The notes under the pieces: model-generated | The model's input: the letters and a program-made list of their open reading frames with translations, nothing else | What the model was told of the DNA's origin: nothing | Databases searched by the model: none | In this document: positions 33,552-44,329 of the stretch, one piece after another | Position numbering within the stretch: the first letter of the stretch is position 1 | How the letters are laid out: the number at the start of each line of letters is the position of its first letter | NCBI GenBank assembly: GCA_015179125.1 | Contig: WHVA01000245.1 | Coordinates: 94,242 to 158,241 of the forward strand | DNA: 64,000 bases | Direction: 5' to 3' | Origin: Gautieria morchelliformis | Taxonomy: Eukaryota > Basidiomycota > Agaricomycetes > Gomphales > Gomphaceae | Made by a program: the position numbers and the translations under genes

Positions 33552-33764
33552 TGTAAATAACCCGTGTATCTACATGTACATTAGTTATTACATAATCCCA
33601 GTGGGCCCCTTAGGGACCCACTGTATAGTTTATGCGTGGGAACCGGCTAGCGATCCCCATCGCATCTTACCCTTACACTGTCACTACATAGCATCAGAAT
33701 ACCACACATTGGTCAAGTTCTGTCGTGCTCTTGTGACTTAAGGCTTAAGATAGACATCTTTACA
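33552..33764 (+). repeat. Gy4 3' LTR (213 bp)
   Basis: It ends CATCTTTACA at 33764. The TSD TTAGG follows. Confidence 0.93.
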
Positions 33765-33769
33765 TTAGG

Positions 33770-35000
33770 CCCCATCCTCTTACGGAATTGGTTCCCCAAC
33801 CCCAAATATTACGATCACTTTTGTGATCTTGTCAGCATCATCAAGACGTGTCTTCAGTTCACCATAACTGAGGAAGCACTGCAAAAACTACATAAATCTA
33901 TTGTAAAGTGGGTCCAACAATATGAAAGATTTCGTGTTCTGAAGCAACCACAGCTGGCAGGTGGTATTACCATTATGAACAAAAGAATCTCCCTGCATGT
34001 ACTTTCAATATTCATACGCTCCTTCATGTTCCCGACTACATACATCTTTGCGGCCCTGCATGGACGACTTGGGCGTTCCCAATGGAACAATATTGCGGCA
34101 AACTGGGATCGCACGTGACCTCATGGCTTCACCCTAATGCCACACTGTCGGTGTACGTCACACGTGCAGCGCAGCTCTCCCAGCTCAAGGTCCTATATAC
34201 ACAAGTTGATGAGATGCAGATGCCGGAGGCTATAGAAGGAGCTGTGAGCGCGATGGAGCATGTCTAGCCGGAATGTGCATACTTTGATCTGACGCCCCCT
34301 TTGCGTGCCGCTAACACATTGAGGCCTCTTAGTTCCTAATACAGTCCTACGTTCACCTCGTAACCTTGCTTTTCAGCCAGATATGGACTTCACCGAAGAA
34401 TCACTTTATACTTTGTGCAGCTGTTCAACTGCCCCGCCAATGTCATTGTCACCAAACTAACTTCAATTATGACAAGATGGGGAAAAGTTCGTATTGCTAA
34501 CGGTGGCGACAAAATTCGAGCCAGCTGTGCCATAAGCGAAGCTCAGGCTCGTATCTGCTGTGATTCATCATTTGTCCATGTGAGTAATGGATAATTTCTA
34601 AATCATGGAGAAAATTTTATGGCTCATCATATTTTTACAATATACATTGATGGTGGCTAACAATCGCCGTGGCCAAAATTGGCCAGCATATGTTCGGCAA
34701 ATATTTTATGGACAGCTACATTGCATCATCAATGTCGTCATGCCGCAGTCACATACACTCAACCTCGAGGAGCCCCATCGATATCTTTTAGCAGTCATCC
34801 AGCCATGTTCAACAGGTGGAAAAGATGCGACTCATGAGCTGACCACATATTCAGAGACCACCGTCCCTGTTGTTGTGGATTTGCATACGGTCGAATGCGT
34901 AGTTGGACGAGTTAAGCGCGGGAATGAGTGGGGAATTGTTGACCGCAGTGGGGACTTTGCCAGGACTGTTTTCGTGGAACTGGAAGTCGAGTTTGAATAG
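33770..35000 (+). pseudogene. Plavaka/CACTA-like transposase, C-terminal part
   Basis: It resumes from 23484 with PILLRNWFPNPKYYDHFCDLVSI, then CLQFTITEEALQKL, KWVQQYERFRV, and (other frame) LLHVPDYIHLC, TWAFPMEQYCGKLGSHVTSWL and RAAQLSQLKVLY, ending at 34267. After a stretch with stops, 34653-35000 gives RRGQNWPAYVRQIFYGQLHCI and a tail VVVDLHTVECVVGRV...WGIVDRSGDFARTVFVELE, which is characteristic of Plavaka C-termini. Frameshifts near 34000 and unresolved introns leave it non-functional as read. Confidence 0.78.
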
Positions 35001-35456
35001 GTGCGTTTTTTTTTCTTTTTTCTCTTTGCGTTCTCATCATTTTATATTAATCCAGTAAGCTACGTTGTCGCTACACATCAATTGCACTAATGTAAACACT
35101 CCCCTTACTCTCTGAGACTCCCAAGTCCCTGCGCTCTCGAGCTACAGATGCACGAACAATTCGCCATGCACGATGCAATAATTCTTTTGTTGTACTCACT
35201 AAGACTTGCTTATGCTAACCTGGTAAGTGAATTTGCTGTCTCAGGGCTTGCAGCACTCGGTTTGTTTGGTGATTTGATGCGTCTACCCGTTGATATGGGC
35301 TGGCTTTGGGTAGCTTATTTTAAGTGTTTAAATGTACTTAATTTTCATGGTAGCTAAATTATTTTTTTTGACACTGATTTTGGGGTGAAAAAAGCTACTG
35401 AAATTAAGTACTAGTGCATAAAGTACTTATTTTAAGTGCCCGCTCTTCCTACAGTG
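35001..35456 (+). other. Plavaka 3' non-coding region and right terminus
   Basis: The sequence is AT-rich, with AAGTACTTA/TTTAAGTG motifs repeated near 35310-35345 and 35385-35440. The right end reads ...CTCTTCCTACAGTG, i.e. CACTGTAGGAAGAG on the other strand, a CACTA-type terminus. It abuts the inverted-repeat arm exactly where the two arms stop matching (35456). The left terminus was not found; it may lie beyond the LINE/Gy2 stack. Confidence 0.55.
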
Positions 35457-37921
35457 ATGAGCAGCGGGAGGAGGAGGAAGAGGAGGGGCCTGCTGGAGAA
35501 AAGGGTGTGGGAAGATTGCCGCCATATGATTGACTGGTGGTGTTAGACTCGTTTGTCGATGTGCTTTGGATGGCTTTTTGAATGTGTTGTTCTCAAGCTA
35601 TCGTATTTCACATTACCTACTGTGTTAATTAGATTGATTGTATTAGAAAACAAGGAGATTAGAATAAGGGAAGGGATGAGTCCGATGACGGGTGGATCGA
35701 TCTATTAGAATTTGGTAGTTGAGTTTGCAAGATGTCTGGTCATTCTGCGGTGAGCATCACTCTAGCTGGGCCTGTAAATGGTTCTTGTTCATCAGTGAGA
35801 AATTAACTGGAAATAGACCATTGAGTCAAACAAGTCGATTCTAATTTGAAGATGTAAACCGAGCAAGGTCGAATGTTTGGGGAAGATGCCAGGCTTACAG
35901 TAGGTAGCAATCCAAATATTTCCAATCTGGCGGTATTTACTATTACTAGTAGCTAAAACGACTAAGACGTTTCCGTGGATCCGACTACGATGGAGTACAA
36001 GAAATGGGGGCTGTCACCATCGATGTCGCTGTTGATGATTGTTCCGCTTCATGTGAGTTGACGACCCACAAAACACTATGTCCCTCCTGAACCAGTGGGG
36101 CAGTGAGTCGGAGATCACTCATGCATCACCTTTGAAGGAGTATATTTTTTATTTTCCGTTGATCAGCCTCCTTACATAAATCAGGCAAGTTCAACGAAAA
36201 GCGCCAGCAGACAGGGGCCCCTGCGGATTAATTATGGGACCACTGTTAAAAACGCCCCCAGGATAACTCATGAATACAAATATATCCGCGTTAGTGCACT
36301 CACGCATATTGCGTTCGAGGAGACCCTCCCTCTCCTTCGGAGAAAGTCGGGGACTCCGAGCCCCTCCCGCGGCTGTCTCACCTACCCGCTCCTTAAATAA
36401 TTTGCACCTCTGGTAACACAAAATACAACACAGCGACATTCCTGCACTCTCCCCCATCTCACAATCCACATGGCTGCCTTCTTCTCCATCCTATTCTCTG
36501 CGCGCTTGAGCCTCGTTAACGTTCCCCGGATCATGCTAACAGCGTTGACTGGCGCCCTTCGGCGATCGGTGGGTTACTGTATCTCACCAGAGTCCTTCAC
36601 TCTTCCTCACGGCTCCACTCAGTTCTCCAAAAACCAAACCATATTACCGACAGTGTCTAGCGAAGTCAGTCCCGACGTCGCAGCAGAGATGGCATCTGCG
36701 GTGAGTTCAAGTCCACCACCGTGACGGTGCACAGCTTCTAATACCCTGCACACGCAGAAGAAGACCAGTTCCCGTAATTCTGCGCAAGAGTCGCTTCAGC
36801 ATGGCGCTCCAACCCAGACCGAGGACGAAGCCAGCCGAGGCCTGTACGTGTTAGCCGTGAACGAGGCAAGAAGGCTGGCCCTTCGAACTCGCCGTCGTTT
36901 CGACATGTATGGCCCTCCTGATTGGGTCGATCCGGCTTTGGTATGTCTAATCCTAAGCTGACGCACAATCCCCACTGACTGGCTCGCTTAGTCAATCCTG
37001 CCAAACATCGGGCTCCAAGGAGACTACTGCCATGGTTTCATTCCCTCTCAGTATCCCTTCCTCGCACCCCACATACTCATATCCGAACCCCTGGTTTCTG
37101 ATCCGTATCCCATCGTCGCATGGACTAGCATCCTGGATTCTCAAGACCATGACTACGGGAATCGCCTCATTGTAGCTCAGGCTCCATCTATGGGCAGTCC
37201 GCTTCCTCAGGTGTATAATCCTGCGCCACAGGCGAGTAGTACGGTGTTTGCAGATGAGGCCCCCGACGGGACTTGTTCGGCTTCTCCAGCTGCGGACTCC
37301 CTTCCACCATTGGATTCGTCGTCAGAGTCGCATTCCGAACGTGACTCTGACTCCGACTCGGGTAGCGAGTGTCTGACGGTTGAGGATAGGAGGGCTTACT
37401 GGAAAAACTTACGGGAAAAGGACTGCCCTCTGCTCCCTGCATCGACATTCTGGATCGAGGAAGACGACGACGACTTGCCTGAGCTCCCTACAGACTGGTA
37501 GCTTGCTGTGGCTTGAATCATTTACTTCTGAATACGTCTCATCTAATATAAGCTTTTCGGCGTCTTTCTCTTCAAAGGAGGCTTAGCTGTACTCACTAAC
37601 GAGCCTGAGGGTGGTTGTCTGTGCTCGGCGACGAGATCTGCGGTGACGCACTTCGAATGACTGATCTATATCGACCCATGTGTCCGGTGAGCGTGGCTGA
37701 GTCAAATATAATATAAATATAGGTCGTCGTGGGCTTAGCGGTCCATGGATGGTGTCCTTGGGTTCTTGCTTGTTCGAGCTTGTATCCAAGAAATAGTGGT
37801 TGTAACTCGAGCGCAAATTCCTAGTAGGTGTCATGACCGACCTGCTGGATGATTCGGATTCAATAGGCACGACCCTCGTGTGCAAGGGCCGGCGTTCGAG
37901 CCTCAGGGAGGCACTTTTGTT
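35456..37921 (+). repeat. Large inverted repeat, left arm (2466 bp)
   Basis: It is the reverse complement of 41540-43978. By hand alignment the outer 735 bp have 6 substitutions and 3 indels (21, 4 and 3 bp). The central 1311 bp (36191-37501) have none, and the inner 420 bp have about 3 substitutions and a 1-bp indel. The outer edge coincides with the Plavaka terminus. The inner edge is at ...GCACTTTTGTT. It carries one intact gene. Confidence 0.93.
36470..37501 (+). CDS. Three-exon gene, 307-residue protein of unknown function (left copy)
   Basis: Exons are 36470-36700, 36758-36940 and 36992-37501. The introns are 57 bp (GTGAGT...CAG) and 51 bp (GTATGT...TAG), both joining in phase 0. The product starts with a hydrophobic segment (MAAFFSILFSARLSLV...IMLTALTGAL) that could be a signal anchor or mitochondrial signal. 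The middle has LALRTRRRFDMYGPPDWVDPAL and GDYCHGFIPSQYPFLAPHI. The end is very acidic and Ser-rich (SSSESHSERDSDSDSGSE), with a DRRAYWKNLREKDCP motif and EEDDDDLPELPTDW at the C-terminus. I recognise no domain. Intact splicing and two identical copies argue that it is real. It faces the right-arm copy across a 3.6-kb spacer. Confidence 0.7.
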
Positions 37922-37989
37922 ATTAAGCTACGCATTGCCCTTCTTGGTCGCACGGGCGGATGTTCCCCTGCCATTAATAACATGACCGA

Positions 37990-38493
37990 TCAGCACTGCT
38001 GCAGTCACAACTCCCAGTCAGCAAATCGGCGCTCAAGACCACCTATGACAGGAAGTCGAAGGAGGACTCACGGCGCTCATTCATCGAATCCCCACGCTAC
38101 GCCAGGTTCCGAGAAATCGACCCCAAAGCCCCATCAGCGGATTATCGCAAGATCGCAGCGGAACTGCCACGACGACAATCCAGCATACTAATCCAGCTAC
38201 GCACCGGCCACGCACAACTCCAGCGACATCTATACCACATGGGCCTGGTTGGCACACCGCTCTGCCCAAGCTGCAATCAGAAGGAGGAATCAGTACGACA
38301 TTACCTCCTCTCATGCATAGCCCACGCGAGACACAGACAACCCGTGATCAACGCCTTAAGACGTGATGCGCTAGACATTTCCAAGTTGCTCTCCGATCCA
38401 AAATGCATCGATTACACCCTCGATTACGTCAACGCCACCAAAAGATTCCACCCAACACCCCGCCCCCCAGTGGAACCTGAGACACGAGACTAA
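37990..38493 (+). pseudogene. LINE 3' end fragment (C-terminal zinc-finger-like domain)
   Basis: The plus frame reads RSFIESPRYARFREIDPKAP, then LPRRQSSILIQLRTGHAQLQ, LCPSCNQKEESVRHYLLSC, AHARHR and ISKLLSDPKCIDYTLDYV, then stops at 38491-38493. This CPSC...H-C-H pattern after an RNase H remnant is the usual C-terminus of fungal LINEs. Only the last about 160 residues are present. Whether it is the same LINE family as the fragment at 22051 cannot be told, since they do not overlap. Confidence 0.75.
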
Positions 38494-39026
38494 CCCACAC
38501 CCTGCAGCAGACCCGTTTATATCTAACTGAAACTGTCCTTCCCACAGATACACACGCAGCAACTCACGCACGCGCTTGGCGCTACACCCGCCCAGACACG
38601 CCCCTGCGCCCCTTTCACGCTAGCCGCATCGCACGCCCCTCGCCCCTCTATCGCAGTGTCGCACGCTCGCCTCCAAGCCACTGGCCAGCGCACTCCACGA
38701 CCTCCCGCCGTACCCGCTGCCGCCCCACCGCATCCCACGCTGCGCCCGCCCTTCCTGTCATCCTCTTCATCACGGTCTCTTTCGTAGATAGGCATGACAC
38801 GATATGGTCTCTCTTCCAACGCGTTACGGGATATGCCCACGCACCTCGCTATCAGCTAATTTATTATATATTACAGCCATTAATTCTCTAAGGGATGTTA
38901 GTCCGTCATGGGACCTCCCTGCCCTAGGGCTCATGTTTCGCATATTCCAAAGTGGACTCTCCATAGATACTTGTCATGTATTTGAGCCAAAGCTCAATGG
39001 ATACAAATGGATATAAAAATAAAAAC
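38494..39026. other. Spacer sequence without recognised gene
   Basis: The first half (38520-38760) is C-rich with CGC/CACGC repeats; the second half is AT-rich. No ORF with family signals was seen. Confidence 0.5.
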
Positions 39027-39408
39027 ATGACCGATATCTCAATCCCATCGATAAGCTACATTGCGACCTTGGTGCGTATTCTCCTGGGATGTCTGATTTA
39101 ATCTCATGGGCCCCCGCAGGTACATTTTGGCTTATCCTCACAAGGCACGTTCCATGTCGGTGGCGATCTGGGATGGTTCAACTATCACGGCTTTTATCGC
39201 TCCATCGCGGACCTTTTAGGTGATGAGCGCATAGTCCAGCAACGCGAAGCCCTGTTGAGATGGTGGAAAGGGTAAGTCAACCGGTTGTGCATTGGTAATT
39301 AACTGACACCTTATTAGAAAAATATTTCCCAATGCGCATGAGTATAATGAGCCGAAGGGAGACACTGTGCATGGGAAGATGCTTGCGCAATTGGAAGCAT
39401 CTGAGTAG
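39027..39408 (+). CDS. Small three-exon gene model, 95 residues, unknown function
   Basis: Exons 39027-39071, 39120-39271 and 39318-39408 join in frame across introns of 48 bp (GTGCGT...CAG) and 46 bp (GTAAGT...TAG). The product runs MTDISIPSISYIATL-VHFG..., GWFNYHGFYRSIADLL, ALLRWWKGKIFPNAHEYNE, and ends LAQLEASE. The NYHGFYRSI...WWKGKIFP pattern resembles the C-terminal end of uncharacterised mushroom proteins, so this may be the tail of a longer, truncated gene. It lies between the inverted-repeat arms. Splice sites are read from sequence only. Confidence 0.45.
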
Positions 39409-41539
39409 GCAGGGATGGGCTCAACTGCCTGTAGTATGGTGTAAATGCGGCTACTTTATATGTTATATATCCTTGAAGTTCGCCATCTACAAGCTATATA
39501 CCGACAATTATTAGGCATATGTATCTCAGTGTCAGGCCGCTGGTAACCCAATAGTGATCGAAGGAATTTATTTCTGGAACTCACCATAATCATACCTCGT
39601 GGGTCCCCGCTTGCAATGACACCAGTATCAGGGTATCTGGATGTCAGGAGACTGGTTATGCGCTGGTCATTGAGATACCAGAAGTCATAATCATGACGGC
39701 GAGACACCATTGTTGCAGGTCATGGGGGCCCATGGTTATAACACCGGCACATGGTAATCTCCATGGTACCCGATGGCAAGGACATAACCTTTGGGTATAC
39801 CATCGTCATAATGTCAGGTATAACGTTTCAGCACTTATTGCGATGACATATATTATAATATCAGTACAATCCTTTATGATATTTGCGAGACCTTGCGAAG
39901 CACGCCGAGTGTTAAGTAGGCGAGATGAGGGTGGCCGCTGGACCCACACACATCTACAAGCAAACGACTTCGTCGCGGTCCAAGCACCGGGAACCTGGGA
40001 AATACAGTATCTTGAAATGGAAGAACTTAAGAAGCATGTTGGGGATTAGGTAATCGGGCTTGCGGCACTTCGGTGCGATGACGCGTCAGTACAATACAGT
40101 TCGCCGCGAGACAAGCGGTAGATGGGAGAAAGTCCTGAAAATTTGCAGACTGGTCTGTGACTTGTGCGAGTTATGGTTCCCTCGCCTAAAGATATTCATC
40201 ATAAGTCGACGGTGCATGGGTTTTCAAGTACCAGAGGGCAGAATCTAGCAATTTCACAGCCTTGTTGAGGCATGTTCTTCATAATTCTGTCCTTGAAGAC
40301 GTAGAATCCGATAATAGCGCTCGACATCTTAGTCGGACGTCTCGAGAAAACAAGCCGAGAGAAAGCCAGGTCTGCTGCTGTAGTCATCACGCATCCCTCT
40401 GAAATTTTCACACTTTTCCATGTTCTCACACACACACGTCGCCGCTCCAGCGTCTTTGCAATTTTCGATTCTCATCCTCGACTCTTTCCCACTCTGGCAA
40501 ACAGAACCAATTATATTACCGGGCTTCTCCAAAGAGACCCAAGTCTTCTGTCGGGAGGCTTGCAATGGGAGGTCCAGCCTCTTAATCAATACTCTGGCCA
40601 CGTTTTCCTTACAAGCAACAGCTACAATTTTGATGCGGTCGACGTAAGATCTATGTAGGATGCCAATATGGATATCCTTGAGCTTAAATCCCGTCTACCG
40701 GATACCGGATCTGGAGGGAAGAAATAAAGGACTTACCAATGAAAACTCGGCTCTACTGGAACGAGTTGTGCAGCTTGAAGACGCATCGGCTGTCAGACAA
40801 TCCCACGCAGAGAATTCATTGGGGGAGAAAGTGGAGGCTCGCGTAGATCCTCCTCCCCTGTTGCTGGACCTTCCAACCATCGGCAGGCGTTGAAGCTTGG
40901 GACATCGTCCTCGAACAACGTTCCCAACAATATCTAACGGCATATTTCTTCCAGATCCAAGGGTCACCTTGGTCATGGCAAAGCTAAGTCAAAGAGTCCG
41001 TTGCATCACAAAGAAGGCGGGGAAGAAGCGGACTGGGAAGCAGCCTGGCGCGCTCAGGAGGAATTGATAGAGAGCACAATGCCTGAGACGTGCACGCACG
41101 GCGCAAGTGCGCGAGCGAGTGCGGGCCGTACCCACGCGCGCGCCGTTCGTTAATACTAATACGCAGCGCTCGCAGATAAGCAGGCGAGCATGACGCACTT
41201 GACGCATATGACCCGCGAAGGAGGAGACCTGCGCGAGGAGGGCCTTCACGTCCTGTCCTATCCTGTTCTGGACCCCGAAAGCTAAGGCATAAGTCTGCCT
41301 CTCGAGCAGCACGACACGGATCGCAGACACGGGCGCCGTGAGAGGCGGGTCGAAGAGCGTGAGGAGCTCCAGCGGCGGGGCTGGCACACACGGTGTCGAG
41401 TAGAATCCTTGTCGTCAACACGCTGAGCAAGCGTTGTGGGAATGGAGAGGAACATAAAGACGCGGAGTGTGTTGTGTGCGATGACAACCGTAGGACAGAT
41501 AGTCGAGCAGCACTCAGAGGCGCCGAAGCAACGCAGGCA
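39409..41539. other. Inner spacer with gene remnants, mostly unassigned
   Basis: A frame at 39870-40049 (ARRVLSRRDEGGRWTHTHLQ...) and a coiled-coil-like piece at 40660-40830 (DLEGRNKGLTNENSALLERV) look like remnants. Just upstream of the latter, MDILELKSRL sits in another frame, suggesting a frameshifted heptad-repeat gene. A continuation with an AG acceptor lies near 40956 (SKGHLGHGKAKSKSPLHHK). The stretch 41080-41540 is GC-rich with no clear gene. Confidence 0.35.
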
Positions 41540-43978
41540 AACAAAAGTGCCTCCCTGAGGCTCGAACGCCGGCCCTTGCACACGAGGGTCGTGCCTATTG
41601 AATCCGAATCATCCAGCAGGTCGGTCATGACACCTACTAGGAATTTGCGCTCGAGTTACAACCACTATTTCTTGGATGCAAGCTCGAACAAGCAAGAACC
41701 CAAGGACACCATCCATGGACCGCTAAACCCACGACGACCTATATTTATACTATATTTGACTCAGCCACGCTCACCGGACACATCGGGTCGATATAGATCA
41801 GTCATTCGAAGTGCGTCACCGCAGATCTCGTCGCCGAGCACAGACAACCACCCTCAGGCTCGTTAGTGAGTACAGCTAAGCCTCCTTTGAAGAGAAAGAC
41901 GCCGAAAAGCTTATATTAGATGAGACGTATTCAGAAGTAAATGATTCAAGCCACAGCAAGCTACCAGTCTGTAGGGAGCTCAGGCAAGTCGTCGTCGTCT
42001 TCCTCGATCCAGAATGTCGATGCAGGGAGCAGAGGGCAGTCCTTTTCCCGTAAGTTTTTCCAGTAAGCCCTCCTATCCTCAACCGTCAGACACTCGCTAC
42101 CCGAGTCGGAGTCAGAGTCACGTTCGGAATGCGACTCTGACGACGAATCCAATGGTGGAAGGGAGTCCGCAGCTGGAGAAGCCGAACAAGTCCCGTCGGG
42201 GGCCTCATCTGCAAACACCGTACTACTCGCCTGTGGCGCAGGATTATACACCTGAGGAAGCGGACTGCCCATAGATGGAGCCTGAGCTACAATGAGGCGA
42301 TTCCCGTAGTCATGGTCTTGAGAATCCAGGATGCTAGTCCATGCGACGATGGGATACGGATCAGAAACCAGGGGTTCGGATATGAGTATGTGGGGTGCGA
42401 GGAAGGGATACTGAGAGGGAATGAAACCATGGCAGTAGTCTCCTTGGAGCCCGATGTTTGGCAGGATTGACTAAGCGAGCCAGTCAGTGGGGATTGTGCG
42501 TCAGCTTAGGATTAGACATACCAAAGCCGGATCGACCCAATCAGGAGGGCCATACATGTCGAAACGACGGCGAGTTCGAAGGGCCAGCCTTCTTGCCTCG
42601 TTCACGGCTAACACGTACAGGCCTCGGCTGGCTTCGTCCTCGGTCTGGGTTGGAGCGCCATGCTGAAGCGACTCTTGCGCAGAATTACGGGAACTGGTCT
42701 TCTTCTGCGTGTGCAGGGTATTAGAAGCTGTGCACCGTCACGGTGGTGGACTTGAACTCACCGCAGATGCCATCTCTGCTGCGACGTCGGGACTGACTTC
42801 GCTAGACACTGTCGGTAATATGGTTTGGTTTTTGGAGAACTGAGTGGAGCCGTGAGGAAGAGTGAAGGACTCTGGTGAGATACAGTAACCCACCGATCGC
42901 CGAAGGGCGCCAGTCAACGCTGTTAGCATGATCCGGGGAACGTTAACGAGGCTCAAGCGCGCAGAGAATAGGATGGAGAAGAAGGCAGCCATGTGGATTG
43001 TGAGATGGGGGAGAGTGCAGGAATGTCGCTGTGTTGTATTTTGTGTTACCAGAGGTGCAAATTATTTAAGGAGCGGGTAGGTGAGACAGCCGCGGGAGGG
43101 GCTCGGAGTCCCCGACTTTCTCCGAAGGAGAGGGAGGGTCTCCTCGAACGCAATATGCGTGAGTGCACTAACGCGGATATATTTGTATTCATGAGTTATC
43201 CTGGGGGCGTTTTTAACAGTGGTCCCATAATTAATCCGCAGGGGCCCCTGTCTGCTGGCGCTTTTCGTTGAACTTGCCTGATTTAAGGAGGCTGATCAAC
43301 GGAAAATAAAAAATATACTCCTTCAAAGGTGATGCATGAGTGATCTTCGACTCACTGCCCCACTGGTTCAGGAGGGACATAGTGTTTTGTGGGTCGTCAA
43401 CTCACATGAAGCGGAACAATCATCAACAGCGACATCGATGGTGACAGCCCCCATTTCTTGTACTCCATCGTAGTCGGATCCACGGAAACGTCTTAGTCGT
43501 TTTAGCTGCTAGTAATAGTAAATACCGCCAGATTGGAAATATTTGGATTGCTACCTACTGTAAGCCTGGCATCTTCCCCAAACATTCGACCTTGCTCGGT
43601 TTACATCTTCAAATTAGAATCGACTTGTTTGACTCAATGGTCTATTTCCAGTTAATTTCTCACTGATGAACAAGAACCATTTACAGGCCCAGCTAGAGTG
43701 ATGCTCACCGCAGAATGACCAGACATCTTGCAAACTCAACTACCAAATTCTAATAGATCGATCCACCCGTTATTCTAATTTCCTTGTTTTCTAATACAAT
43801 CAATCTAATTAACACAGTAGGTAATGTGAAATACGATAGCTTGAGAACAACACATTCAAAAAGCCATCCAAAGCAAATCGACAAACGAGTCTAACACTAC
43901 CAGTCAATCATATGGCAATCTTCCCACACCCTTTTCTCCAGCAAGCCCCTCCTCTTCCTCCTCCTCCCGCTGCTCATC
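41540..43978 (-). repeat. Large inverted repeat, right arm (2439 bp)
   Basis: It is the mirror of 35456-37921. Coordinates of the core obey x + y = 79462 exactly for 36191-37501 against 41961-43271. It lacks 28 bp present in the outer part of the left arm. Beyond 43978 the sequence continues into C-rich DNA and the oxidase pseudogene, while the left arm meets the Plavaka end. Confidence 0.93.
41961..42992 (-). CDS. Three-exon gene, 307-residue protein of unknown function (right copy)
   Basis: This is an exact duplicate of the gene at 36470-37501, exons and introns included. By symmetry the exons are complement 42762-42992, 42522-42704 and 41961-42470. The two copies are convergent. Confidence 0.7.
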
Positions 43979-44329
43979 CACCACCTCCCCGCACACTCCG
44001 CGTCCGCCGCGCTCTTGCCGTTCGTCGCCGTCCTCGCGCACCTGCTGCCCCCGGCCCCGACCTCGCGCACCATGCTCCTGCACCAGCCTGTTGACTTCTG
44101 CTTCACACCGCAGATGCCCGGGCCACCGCGCGCCACGGGCGTGCAGGGTGTGGCTTCGTGACTCGTCCGCCCCGCCTCCTCCCCCGCACACCCCCGCTGC
44201 CACAGCGAGTGTTCCTACTGGTACACCCGATGCCGCACCAGTGCCCGCTTCCCCTGCATTCGAGTCAGGCTGGGTCGTTAAGATAAACTGCGACCGACTC
44301 AGTCCAGTATACATCCATATGTAGAGGAA
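43979..44329. other. C/G-rich stretch beside the right arm
   Basis: It is rich in CCTCC, CACGCG and similar motifs. Long frames on both strands here are low-complexity (Gly/Ala/Arg or Pro). No gene is supported. Confidence 0.4.

Larger units (their letters stand above)
23485..33764 (+). mobile_element. Gy4: Ty3/gypsy element with a third ORF, TSD TTAGG
   Basis: It has 213-bp LTRs at 23485-23697 and 33552-33764, TGTAAATAAC...CATCTTTACA, flanked by TTAGG (23480-23484, 33765-33769). The internal order is gag, protease, RT, RNase H, integrase, chromodomain-like tail, then a long sense ORF3. It is interrupted by a Gy2-family solo LTR (27681-28380) and an LTR-C (31955-32408); without them it would be about 9.1 kb. 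A second, more decayed copy (Gy5) starts at 59680. Confidence 0.93.

Noticed and set aside
37832..37921. tRNA or SINE head at the inner edge of the repeat arms (GCGTTCGAGCC resembles a pol III B box, followed by CTTTTG)
   Set aside because: No acceptor, D or T stem pairs properly and no A box is convincing; a protein frame also runs through it.
40984..41628. 214-residue minus-strand ORF
   Set aside because: GC-rich, no recognisable motif, and only its first about 30 codons are shared with the other arm; the frame is probably fortuitous.
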